A stretch of DNA of 35,489 nt, taken from NCBI GenBank assembly GCA_013205405.1, contig JABMMZ010000083.1, positions 1 through 35,489 on the forward strand, given 5' to 3'. The notes under the pieces were generated by a model. The model was not told where the DNA came from. It saw only the letters and a program-made list of their open reading frames with translations, and did not search any database. Of the stretch, positions 11,201 to 19,569 are shown one piece after another. Position 1 is the stretch's first letter; each line of letters begins with the position of its first letter. Both the position numbers and the translations under genes were made by a program. This DNA comes from Bacteroidota bacterium. Its GTDB lineage: Bacteria > Bacteroidota > Bacteroidia > NS11-12g > UBA955.

Positions 11201-12224
11201 AAATTGGAATACAGGCGCTAATGCCTTTGATGCAAGTGATAACAACAAAGAAATACTATTGAGCAATTGGCCAATAAAATCTTTCTTTATGCCCGATGGT
11301 ATAGCCAATTATACAATAGCAGGCACCACCTATATAGTAACTGCTAACGAGGGCGATGAAAAAGAATATAGCACCCTTAACGAAAGAGTAGCCCTAAACT
11401 CGCCATTGTATAAATTAGATTCTGCAAAATTCCCCAATGCTGCATTCTTAAAAAAGGACTATAATATGGGCCGCTTAAGAGTTACCAACCTAAATGGTGA
11501 TATCGATAAAGATGGTGATTTTGATGAAATATATATGGTGGGCTCTCGCTCTTTCTCTATATTCAATACAAGCACAAAAGCCCTGTCTTATGATAATGCA
11601 AGCGATTTTGAATTGATTACATCGCAAGATACAAGTATTAATAAACTATTTAATGCAGATAACGAAAGCAATACACTTAAAGGCCGAAGCAGAGCCAAAG
11701 GGCCAGAGCCTGAAGGTGTAACTATAGCCAATATTCAAGGTAAGTATTTTGCCTTTGTAAGCATAGAAAGAATAGGTGGTGTAATGGTGTATGATATTAC
11801 TAACCCAAATGTACCGGAATTTGTTCAATATGCCAATACTAGAAACAGATCTACCTTTGCAGGCGACAATGGTCCTGAAGGCATTACTTACATTCCTAAA
11901 AATCATACACCACAAGGAAAAGCTTACGTACTAGTAGCCAACGAAATAAGCGGAACCATAACCAGCTATGAATTAAAAAGCAATATTCCAACTACAAATA
12001 TTTCAACTATTGAAAACACATCAGAACTAATTGTGTTTCCAAATCCAGTCAATAGCAATATTGTTTATTTTAGTGAGACCATAAGTTTACAATTGTTAGA
12101 TATACAAGGTAAAGTAGTAGCCCAGTATGAGGATATAAACCACATCAATGTTCAAGGATTAGCCAAAGGCATTTATACCATTAGAACTGATAAAGGCATA
12201 GCTAAAAAACTAATTGTAGAATAA
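8286..12224 (+). CDS. Secreted choice-of-anchor I family protein with Ig-like (Big_5-type) and Calx-beta-like regions and a T9SS type A sorting domain
   Basis: Signal peptide; choice-of-anchor I-type region (VELNYISSFDPSPITGSTTEIVVHDSATNRLFTTSA..RLDIADFSNPAAI, GPEPEGVTIA, DNGPEGITYIP); C-terminal FPNPVNSNIVYF..GLAKGIYTIRTDKGIAKKLIVE. Confidence 0.88.
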   Translation: MYNNKYKFLFALFLISKLGISQSLLHYWNFNTTSSYSVHITPTSSVISGAALDTLKYGIGSSLIDFANGTGQGFDVNNYNAKNSDVAGNHLRFNNPIYGALIFTLPTTGYKDIVVKYASLRSGSGAYMQIIHYTTDGTNYTLFDTIRPTTTATLYTLDFTNKANVKDNSNFKIRITFAQGGGGTAGNNRLDNFSLEGVSNTGSDLIAPTVVFNPVKNADLIVVTFKPTLTFNEDIRLKNNTSITNPDSLIIFKLNDSLGANVPFTSSISGKVITITPSSNFINKQVYYLALKSNRVEDLSDNALAGYQFTSFKTIAIQTPLTAGDIVPVAYRMNATGADDEIAFLSFVNILEGTILNLTDAKYTDNAQPQCVGGISWTAPTGGIAAGTVININLTTLAANKGTVTGSGFGLSSSGDQVIFYTGTAAAPTFVTALSSNAWINSNISCSGSLSKIPATLADGVSSINLSTANGNVSGNSVNGYYKGIQTLSKATLKDSILNPLNWQIADAGTNPQTWPTWAFPGPPSIVNAKVINNTTLQVVFNKDLDNTSATNTANFTGIAGLTSVTRTNNVTKADTLTLVYSTPFLNATTYTLVVSNVKDANNIALFTPYNYTFTYNTTIAWEKNFIVVNEAANTLTVNLNLTNPSTSSVLAEIQGVGFSTASSADYTLSNQTLNFIGTSNSLQTITIPINNDNLSEQDEYFVITLKNSVGATITGDASLTIYIRDNDRIAPTPTKSVELNYISSFDPSPITGSTTEIVVHDSATNRLFTTSAIQDRLDIADFSNPAAITLIKSIDMAIYGGITSVAVKNGLVAVASPNANEQLNGQVVFFNTNGDYISKVTVGALPDNISFSPDGTKVLTANEGQPSLDYLTDPEGTVSIIDVTSGAANITQANVTTLNFTSFNAQESTLIASGIRKTKSSSTLSQDLEPEYVTTSADSKKAWVVLQENNAIAEIDLLTKTITTIWPLGTKNWNTGANAFDASDNNKEILLSNWPIKSFFMPDGIANYTIAGTTYIVTANEGDEKEYSTLNERVALNSPLYKLDSAKFPNAAFLKKDYNMGRLRVTNLNGDIDKDGDFDEIYMVGSRSFSIFNTSTKALSYDNASDFELITSQDTSINKLFNADNESNTLKGRSRAKGPEPEGVTIANIQGKYFAFVSIERIGGVMVYDITNPNVPEFVQYANTRNRSTFAGDNGPEGITYIPKNHTPQGKAYVLVANEISGTITSYELKSNIPTTNISTIENTSELIVFPNPVNSNIVYFSETISLQLLDIQGKVVAQYEDINHINVQGLAKGIYTIRTDKGIAKKLIVE

Positions 12225-12246
12225 TATTTTATTATACTCCTCTTTA

Positions 12247-12276
12247 AAAAGCCCTGCATAAATGTGTGGAGCTTTT
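12247..12276 (+). terminator. Hairpin downstream of the T9SS protein gene
   Basis: AAAAGCCC...GGAGCTTTT imperfect stem shortly after the stop at 12224. Confidence 0.45.
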
Positions 12277-12282
12277 ATACCA

Positions 12283-12307
12283 TTGGTTAGTCTTGGAGAC
12301 TAGCCAA
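12283..12307. repeat. 11-bp palindromic hairpin TTGGTTAGTCT-TGG-AGACTAGCCAA
   Basis: Read directly; one G-T pair; abuts the end of the IS remnant. Confidence 0.6.
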
Positions 12308-12530
12308 GTGAAAAAAAATACAATTTCAAGAAAAATTTGGCATTATAGCTTAGGCGACCTTCGGTTTTTTCTTTGCCAATCTCAAATCCAAGTTCTTTCA
12401 GATCGATATGCTCCACAAAGGCTTCTATGACTATAACTGCATTGTCTTTTTATGGTCTCTTCTAGGCTTCCAAAGCTCATTTGATCTCGATGTACACTTA
12501 CTTTTATTTACTTTTGATGGTCATATATCA
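12301..12530 (-). pseudogene. Remnant of an IS1182-family transposase (N-terminal part only, frameshifted)
   Basis: Minus-strand translation gives KVSVHRDQMSFGSLEETIK, then after a frameshift DNAVIVIEAFVEHIDLKELGFEIGKEKTEGRLSYNAKFFLKLYFFSLG and a stop; this matches the N-terminal pattern of IS1182-type transposases. Confidence 0.75.
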
Positions 12531-12573
12531 CTTTTTTATTTCTGTATTTTGTATATTTTTAGACCCAAACTAA

Positions 12574-12615
12574 CAGTCTGTGTTGTGAATATAGGAAAGT
12601 TTTTTTCACAGACTG
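12574..12615. repeat. Inverted repeat CAGTCTGTG / CACAGACTG (9 bp, 24-nt spacer)
   Basis: Read directly; lies on the 5' side of the transposase remnant. Confidence 0.55.
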
Positions 12616-12701
12616 ACGTTAAAAATCACACCTTCTTTTTTTCAGATATTATAAAAATTAAATTCAGCATGAATCAAATTTATAGATTGCTATAAGTTTT
12701 G

Positions 12702-12709
12702 TATTTTTG
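12702..12709 (+). promoter_or_regulatory. -7 element TATTTTTG
   Basis: Matches TAnnTTTG, 9 nt upstream of ATG 12719. Confidence 0.5.
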
Positions 12710-12718
12710 CGCCTTGTT

Positions 12719-13102
12719 ATGATGACCGAGGAACTGATAAAAACTTACTTGAATAGTTTGCGTTTAGATTTTAATTTATTTAAAGATTCTATTAAAGAGG
12801 TAAGTGATGATATAATGAATGAGGACTTCAGCCAATACCCTATTTTTGTTGCCCATCAGGCAGAAGTAGCACTTGGTGAAATAATATTGGATAGAGAAGA
12901 ATTGCAAACCAATTTTACCTATCAAGCTAGTATTTTAGAAGATTTTGTTTCTAAAAATATTATAAAACCCAATAATGTTAACAAATTTAAAGAGGCTTTT
13001 AAAGACCCAAAAAAGTTTTGTTGCATTTTTTTAGTTACAGAGTATGGTGCCCAATTTGTATTTGTACCATTTGAAATAACCGAGGAAAAACATACTGAAT
13101 GA
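12719..13102 (+). CDS. Conserved hypothetical protein
   Basis: ~127-aa ORF overlapping the next gene by 4 nt (ATGA coupling); start at ATG 12719 or 12722 downstream of a promoter-like motif. Confidence 0.75.
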   Translation: MMTEELIKTYLNSLRLDFNLFKDSIKEVSDDIMNEDFSQYPIFVAHQAEVALGEIILDREELQTNFTYQASILEDFVSKNIIKPNNVNKFKEAFKDPKKFCCIFLVTEYGAQFVFVPFEITEEKHTE

Positions 13103-14115
13103 AAGAAGTAGCTATTGTTATATTAAATTTTAATACTCAAAAATTTTTAGCCGATTTTTTACCTTCTGTATGCGCTACCAATTACCAAAATTATAGAATA
13201 ATAGTAGCAGATAATGCCTCTACAGATAATTCTGTTGAATTTATAAAAACACACTATCCGCAAGTAGAATTAATTGTATTAGACCAAAATTATGGTTTTA
13301 CGGGTGGTTATAATAAGGCTTTGGCGCAAGTAAAATCAGATTATTATGTACTATTAAATAGCGATGTAAAGGTGGAACCTAATTGGCTAAACGCTATAGT
13401 AACATTAGCCGAAAGCAGTTCTAAAATTGCCGCTATTCAGCCTAAAATATTAAGTTATAATACACCTACTGAATTTGAATATGCAGGTGCAAGCGGTGGA
13501 TTTATAGATAAGTATGGTTTTCCTTATTGCAGAGGGCGTATTTTTGATACTATAGAAACCGATAATAGCCAATATAACAATGCCCAACCTGTTTTTTGGT
13601 GTACTGGTGCAGCTTTATTTATCATAGCTAATTTATACCACGAAGTGGGCGGTTTGGATGCTGATTTTTTTGCTCACATGGAAGAAATAGATTTATGTTG
13701 GCGTTTGCAAAATAGGGGTTATGAAGTTTGGGTATGCCCTAATAGCGTTGTTTACCATGTAGGTGGGGGTACCTTGCAAAAAGAAAATCCTAAAAAAACG
13801 TATTACAATTTTAGAAATGGTTTAATACTTTTATTAAAGAATTTACCAAAGCATAAATTGGTAGGTATTATTCTGATACGTTTGTTTTTAGACCACGTAG
13901 CTGCTTACCGTTTCTTATTTCAGGGAAAATTTGGCGATTTTAAGGCCATAGCCCGCGCACATATGCATTTTTTATTTAAGTTTGGGTATTGGAAAGCCAA
14001 AAGAAATAATAGCGGCAATTTTGATGCTTATACCAATTCATTGGTTTACAAGAAAAGTATTGTTTGGCAATATTTTAAAAACAAAAAGGATACTTTTACT
14101 AAATTACTTCAATAA
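13099..14115 (+). CDS. Family 2 glycosyltransferase (rhamnosyltransferase-like)
   Basis: VAIVILNFNTQKFLADFLPSV..IVADNASTDNSVEFIK..NYGFTGGYNKAL; LLNSDVKVEPNWL. Confidence 0.92.
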   Translation: MKEVAIVILNFNTQKFLADFLPSVCATNYQNYRIIVADNASTDNSVEFIKTHYPQVELIVLDQNYGFTGGYNKALAQVKSDYYVLLNSDVKVEPNWLNAIVTLAESSSKIAAIQPKILSYNTPTEFEYAGASGGFIDKYGFPYCRGRIFDTIETDNSQYNNAQPVFWCTGAALFIIANLYHEVGGLDADFFAHMEEIDLCWRLQNRGYEVWVCPNSVVYHVGGGTLQKENPKKTYYNFRNGLILLLKNLPKHKLVGIILIRLFLDHVAAYRFLFQGKFGDFKAIARAHMHFLFKFGYWKAKRNNSGNFDAYTNSLVYKKSIVWQYFKNKKDTFTKLLQ

Positions 14116-14988
14116 TATCTCTCTGATATTCTTTTTAATGTTTTCTGATATTTTTAATGTTGGAATATCGTTGGTATCATTATTAAAGGGGTCTTCTATT
14201 TCTTCGGCTATTAGCTCTAAACTTACCAATACATAAAATACAAATACCACAAATGGCACCATCCAATAGCCTAAATTGAAGGAGTATCCAAAGGGAATAG
14301 TCATAACATAAAAGAAAATAAACTTTTTAATAAATAAAGAATAAGAAAATGGTATAGGTGTATTTTTTATGCGCTCGCATCCTCCGCAAACATCAGTAAA
14401 AGTTTGCAGTTCAGTATTCAAAAACAAAAGTTCTTCATTGTTAATTAATCCTTTCTTTTTTAGTAAAAATACTTTGTTGTAAATTATACTGGCAACTCTA
14501 TTGGGTTGATGTAAAATACTTTCATTGGCCGTTAATTCTGGATGATCTATTTCATCTAGTTGAAGCCTGGTACTTTCTTGCGATAATTTTTCGGTTAAAA
14601 CAAATGCATAGTAGCTGATTGCTTTAGAAAAAAAATCCCGATTTGATTTATCTTCTAGTGGTAAAATAGCATTTAATTTCAATGCTAAATTCCGTGAACT
14701 ATTCACTAAGTTTCCCCACAATTTTCTGCCTTCCCACCATCTGTCGTAAGCTGTATTGGTTCTAAATACCAATAACATAGACAACACAAAACCTAACAGG
14801 GTATGTAAGTTTGTAATATTCTTTAATTTATTTTCTGCTCCTAGTTTAAAAATATTTATTTCCAAATAGGCTATAATCAAAGCATAAAAAGCTATGAAAA
14901 TCATTAATGGAATCAGCCGTTTAAAGGTATCCGCTTTATGTAATCTGAAAATAAAGGTAAACCAATCTTTGGGGTTGTAAGCAATCAT
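14104..14988 (-). CDS. Bestrophin-like (UPF0187) anion channel family protein
   Basis: MIAYNPKDWFTFIFRLHKADTFKRLIPLM..LLGFVLSMLLVFRTNTAYDRWWEGRKLWGNLVNSSRNLA. Confidence 0.92.
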   Translation of the reverse strand: MIAYNPKDWFTFIFRLHKADTFKRLIPLMIFIAFYALIIAYLEINIFKLGAENKLKNITNLHTLLGFVLSMLLVFRTNTAYDRWWEGRKLWGNLVNSSRNLALKLNAILPLEDKSNRDFFSKAISYYAFVLTEKLSQESTRLQLDEIDHPELTANESILHQPNRVASIIYNKVFLLKKKGLINNEELLFLNTELQTFTDVCGGCERIKNTPIPFSYSLFIKKFIFFYVMTIPFGYSFNLGYWMVPFVVFVFYVLVSLELIAEEIEDPFNNDTNDIPTLKISENIKKNIREILLK

Positions 14989-14997
14989 ATTATTTTA

Positions 14998-15005
14998 CAA
15001 ATGTA
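14998..15005 (-). promoter_or_regulatory. -7 element TACATTTG for the bestrophin-like gene
   Basis: Matches TAnnTTTG on the minus strand, 9 nt from the ATG. Confidence 0.5.
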
Positions 15006-15029
15006 GCAGAAATAAGTTGTTTAAAAGTA

Positions 15030-15067
15030 AAAAAGGGGTCGATTACTTATGTAGTCGACCCTTTTTT
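15030..15067 (-). terminator. Strong Rho-independent terminator
   Basis: AAAAAGGGGTCGA ... TCGACCCTTTTTT, ~13-bp stem with U-tract on either strand. Confidence 0.8.
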
Positions 15068-15085
15068 CTATTTGTCTTTTATTCT

Positions 15086-15217
15086 TTAATCTAGGATAAT
15101 TATTTTTTCAGTGTATTGAACATTTTGCGATTGTCGTTTAATTTGATAAATACCCGCAGCAAATGCTTTAACATTGATTATTTCATTGCCTTTAAAGTTA
15201 GCATATTTATAATTTAT
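15086..15217 (-). pseudogene. Orphan T9SS type A C-terminal sorting domain fragment
   Basis: Minus-strand translation INYKYANFKGNEIINVKAFAAGIYQIKRQSQNVQYTEKIIILD*; no upstream body or start codon. Confidence 0.7.
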
Positions 15218-15320
15218 GCAAAAAAAATGATCAGAAATACAAATTTTTTTAATGAGTGATTTAATAATAAAATACTTCTTATTTTAGTAAGACGTGTTTA
15301 GTTATTTTTATAAATCTGTA

Positions 15321-16321
15321 TTATTTTACCAATATAACTTTTTCTGTAATAAAGCTTTCTTTGCCTACTATTTGAATAAAGTAAATACCTTTCTGAAAAG
15401 CACTTAAATCTAATTGTATAGCATTATTGCCTTTTACTAAGTTACTAGCGTTTGAAATAATATGTTGTCCAAATATATTTACTACATTTACTTTTATTTC
15501 TGAATCGTCTTGTAAATTTAATGAAACTTTATAAACACCCGCACTTGGATTGGGCTTAATAGTTACATTAGATATAAATGAGGCTAGCTTAGTAACAAAT
15601 ACAATTCTAGAAATATTAACTTTAGCACTAAAATTTACTTCCTTGATTCTATAGTATATTTCTCCGGGCTCTAAATTACTAATATTATCTACATATTCAT
15701 ATTCGCTCATTTGTGCGGAGTTCTTACTTTTTACAGTTGCTATATCAGTAAACTTATAACCATCTATGCTTCTTTCTAAGATAAATTCCTTGGTCGTTTC
15801 TTCATGGCTAGTTTGCCATTTGATATGACTAAACGTATTATTTGAAAGTTTTGCAGCTACATTATTTAATTCTATTGGCAATGGAACAGAAGATATTGCA
15901 AAACACAAGTCGTTCCAAGTTGCACCTGCATTAACAGGAAGAAAAACTCTCACTACGCCAACTGATGCGTAATTGAATGAAGTTAAATCTATCCAACGGT
16001 CGTATAGCGATGTGCTTGTCGTGGAGTAGTCAAAAGGAGTTACTGCAGTTGTATTATCGAATACCGTTGTTCCTGCACAATAAGCAAAAATAAAATCTTC
16101 ATATTGTGCAGCATATCCAGCTCGGTCAAAGTTTCCGTAAACAGAATCAATTGTATATCCTGAAGGAACGATGTATTCTTTATAGCTCCAACCGCCTGAC
16201 CAAGTGTTATCAATAGTGTCTCGCGTATTAAAGCAAACGGTATCTACCTGTGCTGTGCATTTATCTTTGTAAAACTTAGTACGCTACTTACTAATAATAC
16301 CATCATAATTGTTTTTTTCAT
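15321..16321 (-). pseudogene. T9SS-secreted protein gene frameshifted by a 5-bp tandem duplication (331 aa when repaired)
   Basis: Signal peptide MKKTIMMVLLVSSVLSFTKINAQ at 16321 runs into HR*; the other frame continues QVDTVCFNTRDTIDNTWSGGWSYKEYIVPSGYTID... into the 210-aa ORF ending FQKGIYFIQIVGKESFITEKVILVK*; removing one CACAG copy restores a single frame. Confidence 0.8.
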
Positions 16322-16433
16322 AATTTAATTTTTAAAATAAATTGATTCGCATAATTTCATAGTTTACTTCTATAACTTTACCATAATTCAGCAAATATAA
16401 TTTAATTATTTGATTATTAATTAGACATTGGCA

Positions 16434-16461
16434 TAATTAATCAAATCGGTCTGATTAATTA
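16434..16461. promoter_or_regulatory. AT-rich perfect dyad TAATTAATCA-N8-TGATTAATTA
   Basis: 10-bp perfect inverted repeat in the gap upstream of the T9SS gene. Confidence 0.4.
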
Positions 16462-16666
16462 GACTCTGTCTGCTAAAATTATATTAATTTTAGTACGCTT
16501 AAAGTACAAACTAAACCAATCAAAACTTTTTTCTTCTCAATAAATATTTAGTGACTGTAATTAGAAGAGCACATACTATATTCAAATTCACAATTATTAT
16601 ATTTAAAAGTTAAATGTAAAGTTTAAACTTTGGAAGAAAATTATGAAATACTAAACTAATATATTT

Positions 16667-19483
16667 CTACCTACTTAGGTACATGCTTTTTTTACTGTAA
16701 ATTTCTCTAAATTCACTGTCTTTAGTGTCTTTAACAAATAATATGGCTTCGCCTGTACTCTTCATTTCGGGGCCTAATTCTCTATTCACATTAGGAAACT
16801 TACTGAAAGAAAATACTGGTATTTTAATAGCATATCCTTTTGGTTTTTGTACGATAGTAAAATCTTTAAGTTTATTAACACCCAACATAATTTTAGTAGC
16901 AATATTTATATAAGGTACATCGTAGGCTTTGCATATAAAAGGAACAGTTCTACTAGCCCTTGGATTGGCTTCTATTACATAAACTTTTTCATCTTTTATA
17001 GCAAATTGTATATTTAATAAGCCTCTAATATTCATATTAAAAGCAAGTTTTTTGCTATACTCTTCCATTTGGTGTTTTACATTTTCGCTAAGACTAAAAG
17101 GAGGTAATACTGCATTGCTATCGCCACTGTGAATGCCGGCTGGTTCTATGTGTTCCATCATACCTATTACATGGCAATTTTCTCCATCGCATATTACATC
17201 ACATTCGGCCTCTTCTGCTCTGTCTAAAAAATGATCTATTAAAACTCTATTTCCAGGCAAATCTCCTAATAAACCTATAACTGCAGCTTCTAAATCTTCA
17301 TCGTTAATTACTATTTTCATACCCTGCCCGCCTAAAACATAACTAGGGCGAACCAATACTGGATAACCAACTTCGTGTGCAATATTCACCGCTTCTTCCG
17401 CTGTTTCGGTAACACCATAATTAGGATAAGGAATATCTAATTTTTTTAATAAATCACTAAATAAACCTCTGTCCTCACTCATGTCCATATCTGGAAAACT
17501 GGTGCCTATTATTTTAATTCCTTTTTCATGCAGCTTTTGTGCAATTTTTAGTGCTGTTTGTCCACCTAACTGTACAATTACTCCTTCAGGTTTTTCTAAT
17601 TCTATTATTTCAAATACATGTTCCCAATAGACTGGTTCAAAATATAGCTTACTTGCCATATCAAAATCAGTGCTTACGGTTTCGGGGTTACAGTTTATCA
17701 TTATGGCCTCGTAGCCACTCTCCTTAGCTGCTAATAAACCATGAACACAGCTATAATCAAACTCTATCCCTTGGCCAATTCTATTGGGTCCACTACCTAG
17801 CACTATTACTTTCTTTTTGTCTGTTACTACGCTTTCATTTTCACCTTCAAAACACGAGTAAAAATAATTGGTAGGCGAGGGAAACTCTGCAGCACAGGTA
17901 TCCACCATTTTATAGGTACGTGTTATACCTAGTTTTTTACGTTTAGCATACACATCATCTTCATCACAATTTTTAAGTAAGAAAGCAATTTGATAATCAC
18001 TGTACCCTTTTTGTTTAGCAGTACGAATTAAATTTTCAGGCAATGTATCTAATGTAAATCGTCTTATTTCTTTTTCAGTATTAACTAAATCTAAAATCTG
18101 CTCTAAATACCAACGGTCAATGCGTGTTATTTTTTGAATGGATGTAAGTGGTATGCCCAATTCTACAGCGTCTTTTAAGTGAAATAATCTATCCCAACTT
18201 GGGTTTTCCAAACTATGTGTAATTTCATCCAAATTTCTTGTTCCTGTACCATCAGCTCCCAGGCCAAATTTACGTATTTCTAAACTTTGACAAGCTTTTT
18301 GCAAAGCCTCTTGAAAACTTCTGCCTATGGCCATTACCTCACCTACCGATTTCATTTGTAAACCAAGTTGCTTATTAGCTCCTTTAAATTTATCAAAATT
18401 CCAACGTGGTATTTTTATAATAACATAATCTATAGCCGGTTCGAAAAATGCGGAGGTCGTTTTAGTTACAGGGTTTTTAAGTTCATCTAAGTTATAGCCA
18501 ATCGCTAATTTAGCTGCTATTTTAGCAATAGGATAACCCGTAGCTTTACTTGCTAAGGCAGAAGAGCGCGAAACTCTTGGATTTATTTCTATAGCGATTA
18601 TTTCTTCATCCTCTGGATTTACAGCAAACTGGACATTACATCCACCCGCAAAATTACCTATGCTGCGCATCATCAAAAATGCCATATCTCTCATTTTTTG
18701 AAAACAAGTATCACTTAATGTCATGGCTGGCGCAATGGTTATACTGTCGCCTGTATGTATGCCCATTGGGTCTAAGTTTTCAATCGTACATATTACAGCT
18801 ATATTTTGAGCATTATCGCGTAATACCTCTAACTCATATTCTTTCCAACCTAAAACAGCTTGTTCTACTAGAACTTCGTGCGAAGGAGAAGCTTCTAAGC
18901 CTACTTTTAATGCCTCGTCTAACTCACCTTTATTTTTTACAAAACCACCACCTGTGCCGCCCAATGTAAACGATGGGCGAATAACCAATGGATAGCCTAT
19001 TTCTCGTGCTATTTCTTTACCTTCTAAATAGGAGTTAGCGGATCTACTTCTAGCTACACCAATACCAATATCTATCATCAATTGGCGAAATAATTCTCTG
19101 TTTTCTGTTTTTTGAATAGCAGCAGTGTCTACCCCAATAATTTTAACATTATATTTTTCCCATAAGCCAATGTCTTCAGCTTCAATGCATAGATTCAAAG
19201 CAGTTTGACCTCCCATAGTTGGCAATACAGCATCTATTTGCCTTTCTTGTAAAATACTTTCAATAGATTTAACGGTAAGTGGTAACAAATATATATGGTC
19301 TGCAGTTACACTATCTGTCATAATAGTAGCAGGATTGCTATTAATTAACGATACTTCAATACCCTCTTCTCTGAGTGAACGAGAAGCTTGGCTACCTGCG
19401 TAATCAAACTCGCAAGCTTGACCTATAACGATAGGACCACTTCCGATTATTAAAACTGACTTAATGGAATTATCTCTTGGCAT
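16667..19483 (-). CDS. carB: Carbamoyl-phosphate synthase large subunit
   Basis: Duplicated ATP-grasp synthetase halves; MPRDNSIKSVLIIGSGPIVIGQACEFDYAGSQA; KKKVIVLGSGPNRIGQGIEFDY. Confidence 0.98.
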   Translation of the reverse strand: MPRDNSIKSVLIIGSGPIVIGQACEFDYAGSQASRSLREEGIEVSLINSNPATIMTDSVTADHIYLLPLTVKSIESILQERQIDAVLPTMGGQTALNLCIEAEDIGLWEKYNVKIIGVDTAAIQKTENRELFRQLMIDIGIGVARSRSANSYLEGKEIAREIGYPLVIRPSFTLGGTGGGFVKNKGELDEALKVGLEASPSHEVLVEQAVLGWKEYELEVLRDNAQNIAVICTIENLDPMGIHTGDSITIAPAMTLSDTCFQKMRDMAFLMMRSIGNFAGGCNVQFAVNPEDEEIIAIEINPRVSRSSALASKATGYPIAKIAAKLAIGYNLDELKNPVTKTTSAFFEPAIDYVIIKIPRWNFDKFKGANKQLGLQMKSVGEVMAIGRSFQEALQKACQSLEIRKFGLGADGTGTRNLDEITHSLENPSWDRLFHLKDAVELGIPLTSIQKITRIDRWYLEQILDLVNTEKEIRRFTLDTLPENLIRTAKQKGYSDYQIAFLLKNCDEDDVYAKRKKLGITRTYKMVDTCAAEFPSPTNYFYSCFEGENESVVTDKKKVIVLGSGPNRIGQGIEFDYSCVHGLLAAKESGYEAIMINCNPETVSTDFDMASKLYFEPVYWEHVFEIIELEKPEGVIVQLGGQTALKIAQKLHEKGIKIIGTSFPDMDMSEDRGLFSDLLKKLDIPYPNYGVTETAEEAVNIAHEVGYPVLVRPSYVLGGQGMKIVINDEDLEAAVIGLLGDLPGNRVLIDHFLDRAEEAECDVICDGENCHVIGMMEHIEPAGIHSGDSNAVLPPFSLSENVKHQMEEYSKKLAFNMNIRGLLNIQFAIKDEKVYVIEANPRASRTVPFICKAYDVPYINIATKIMLGVNKLKDFTIVQKPKGYAIKIPVFSFSKFPNVNRELGPEMKSTGEAILFVKDTKDSEFREIYSKKSMYLSR

Positions 19484-19500
19484 TTAAAATTAAAATTTGA

Positions 19501-19508
19501 CAAAATTA
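19501..19508 (-). promoter_or_regulatory. -7 element TAATTTTG upstream of carB
   Basis: Matches TAnnTTTG on the minus strand, 17 nt from the ATG. Confidence 0.5.
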
Positions 19509-19569
19509 AGGTTTTATACCAAATTGAAATAACAATGTGGAGAAGTAGCTGAAATTAATATTTCTTTTT

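Noticed and set aside
8747-11915. Minus-strand ORFs inside the 1312-aa T9SS protein gene
   Set aside because: Antisense shadows; the plus-strand frame is clearly coding along its full length.
12408-12695. 95-aa plus-strand ORF
   Set aside because: Antisense to the IS1182-like transposase remnant and shows no protein-like family features.
13982-14236. 84-aa ORF overlapping the GT2/bestrophin junction
   Set aside because: Overlaps two convergent well-supported genes in another frame.
16725-18969. Plus-strand ORFs inside carB (16725, 17539, 18679)
   Set aside because: Antisense shadows of carB; no independent start or promoter evidence.
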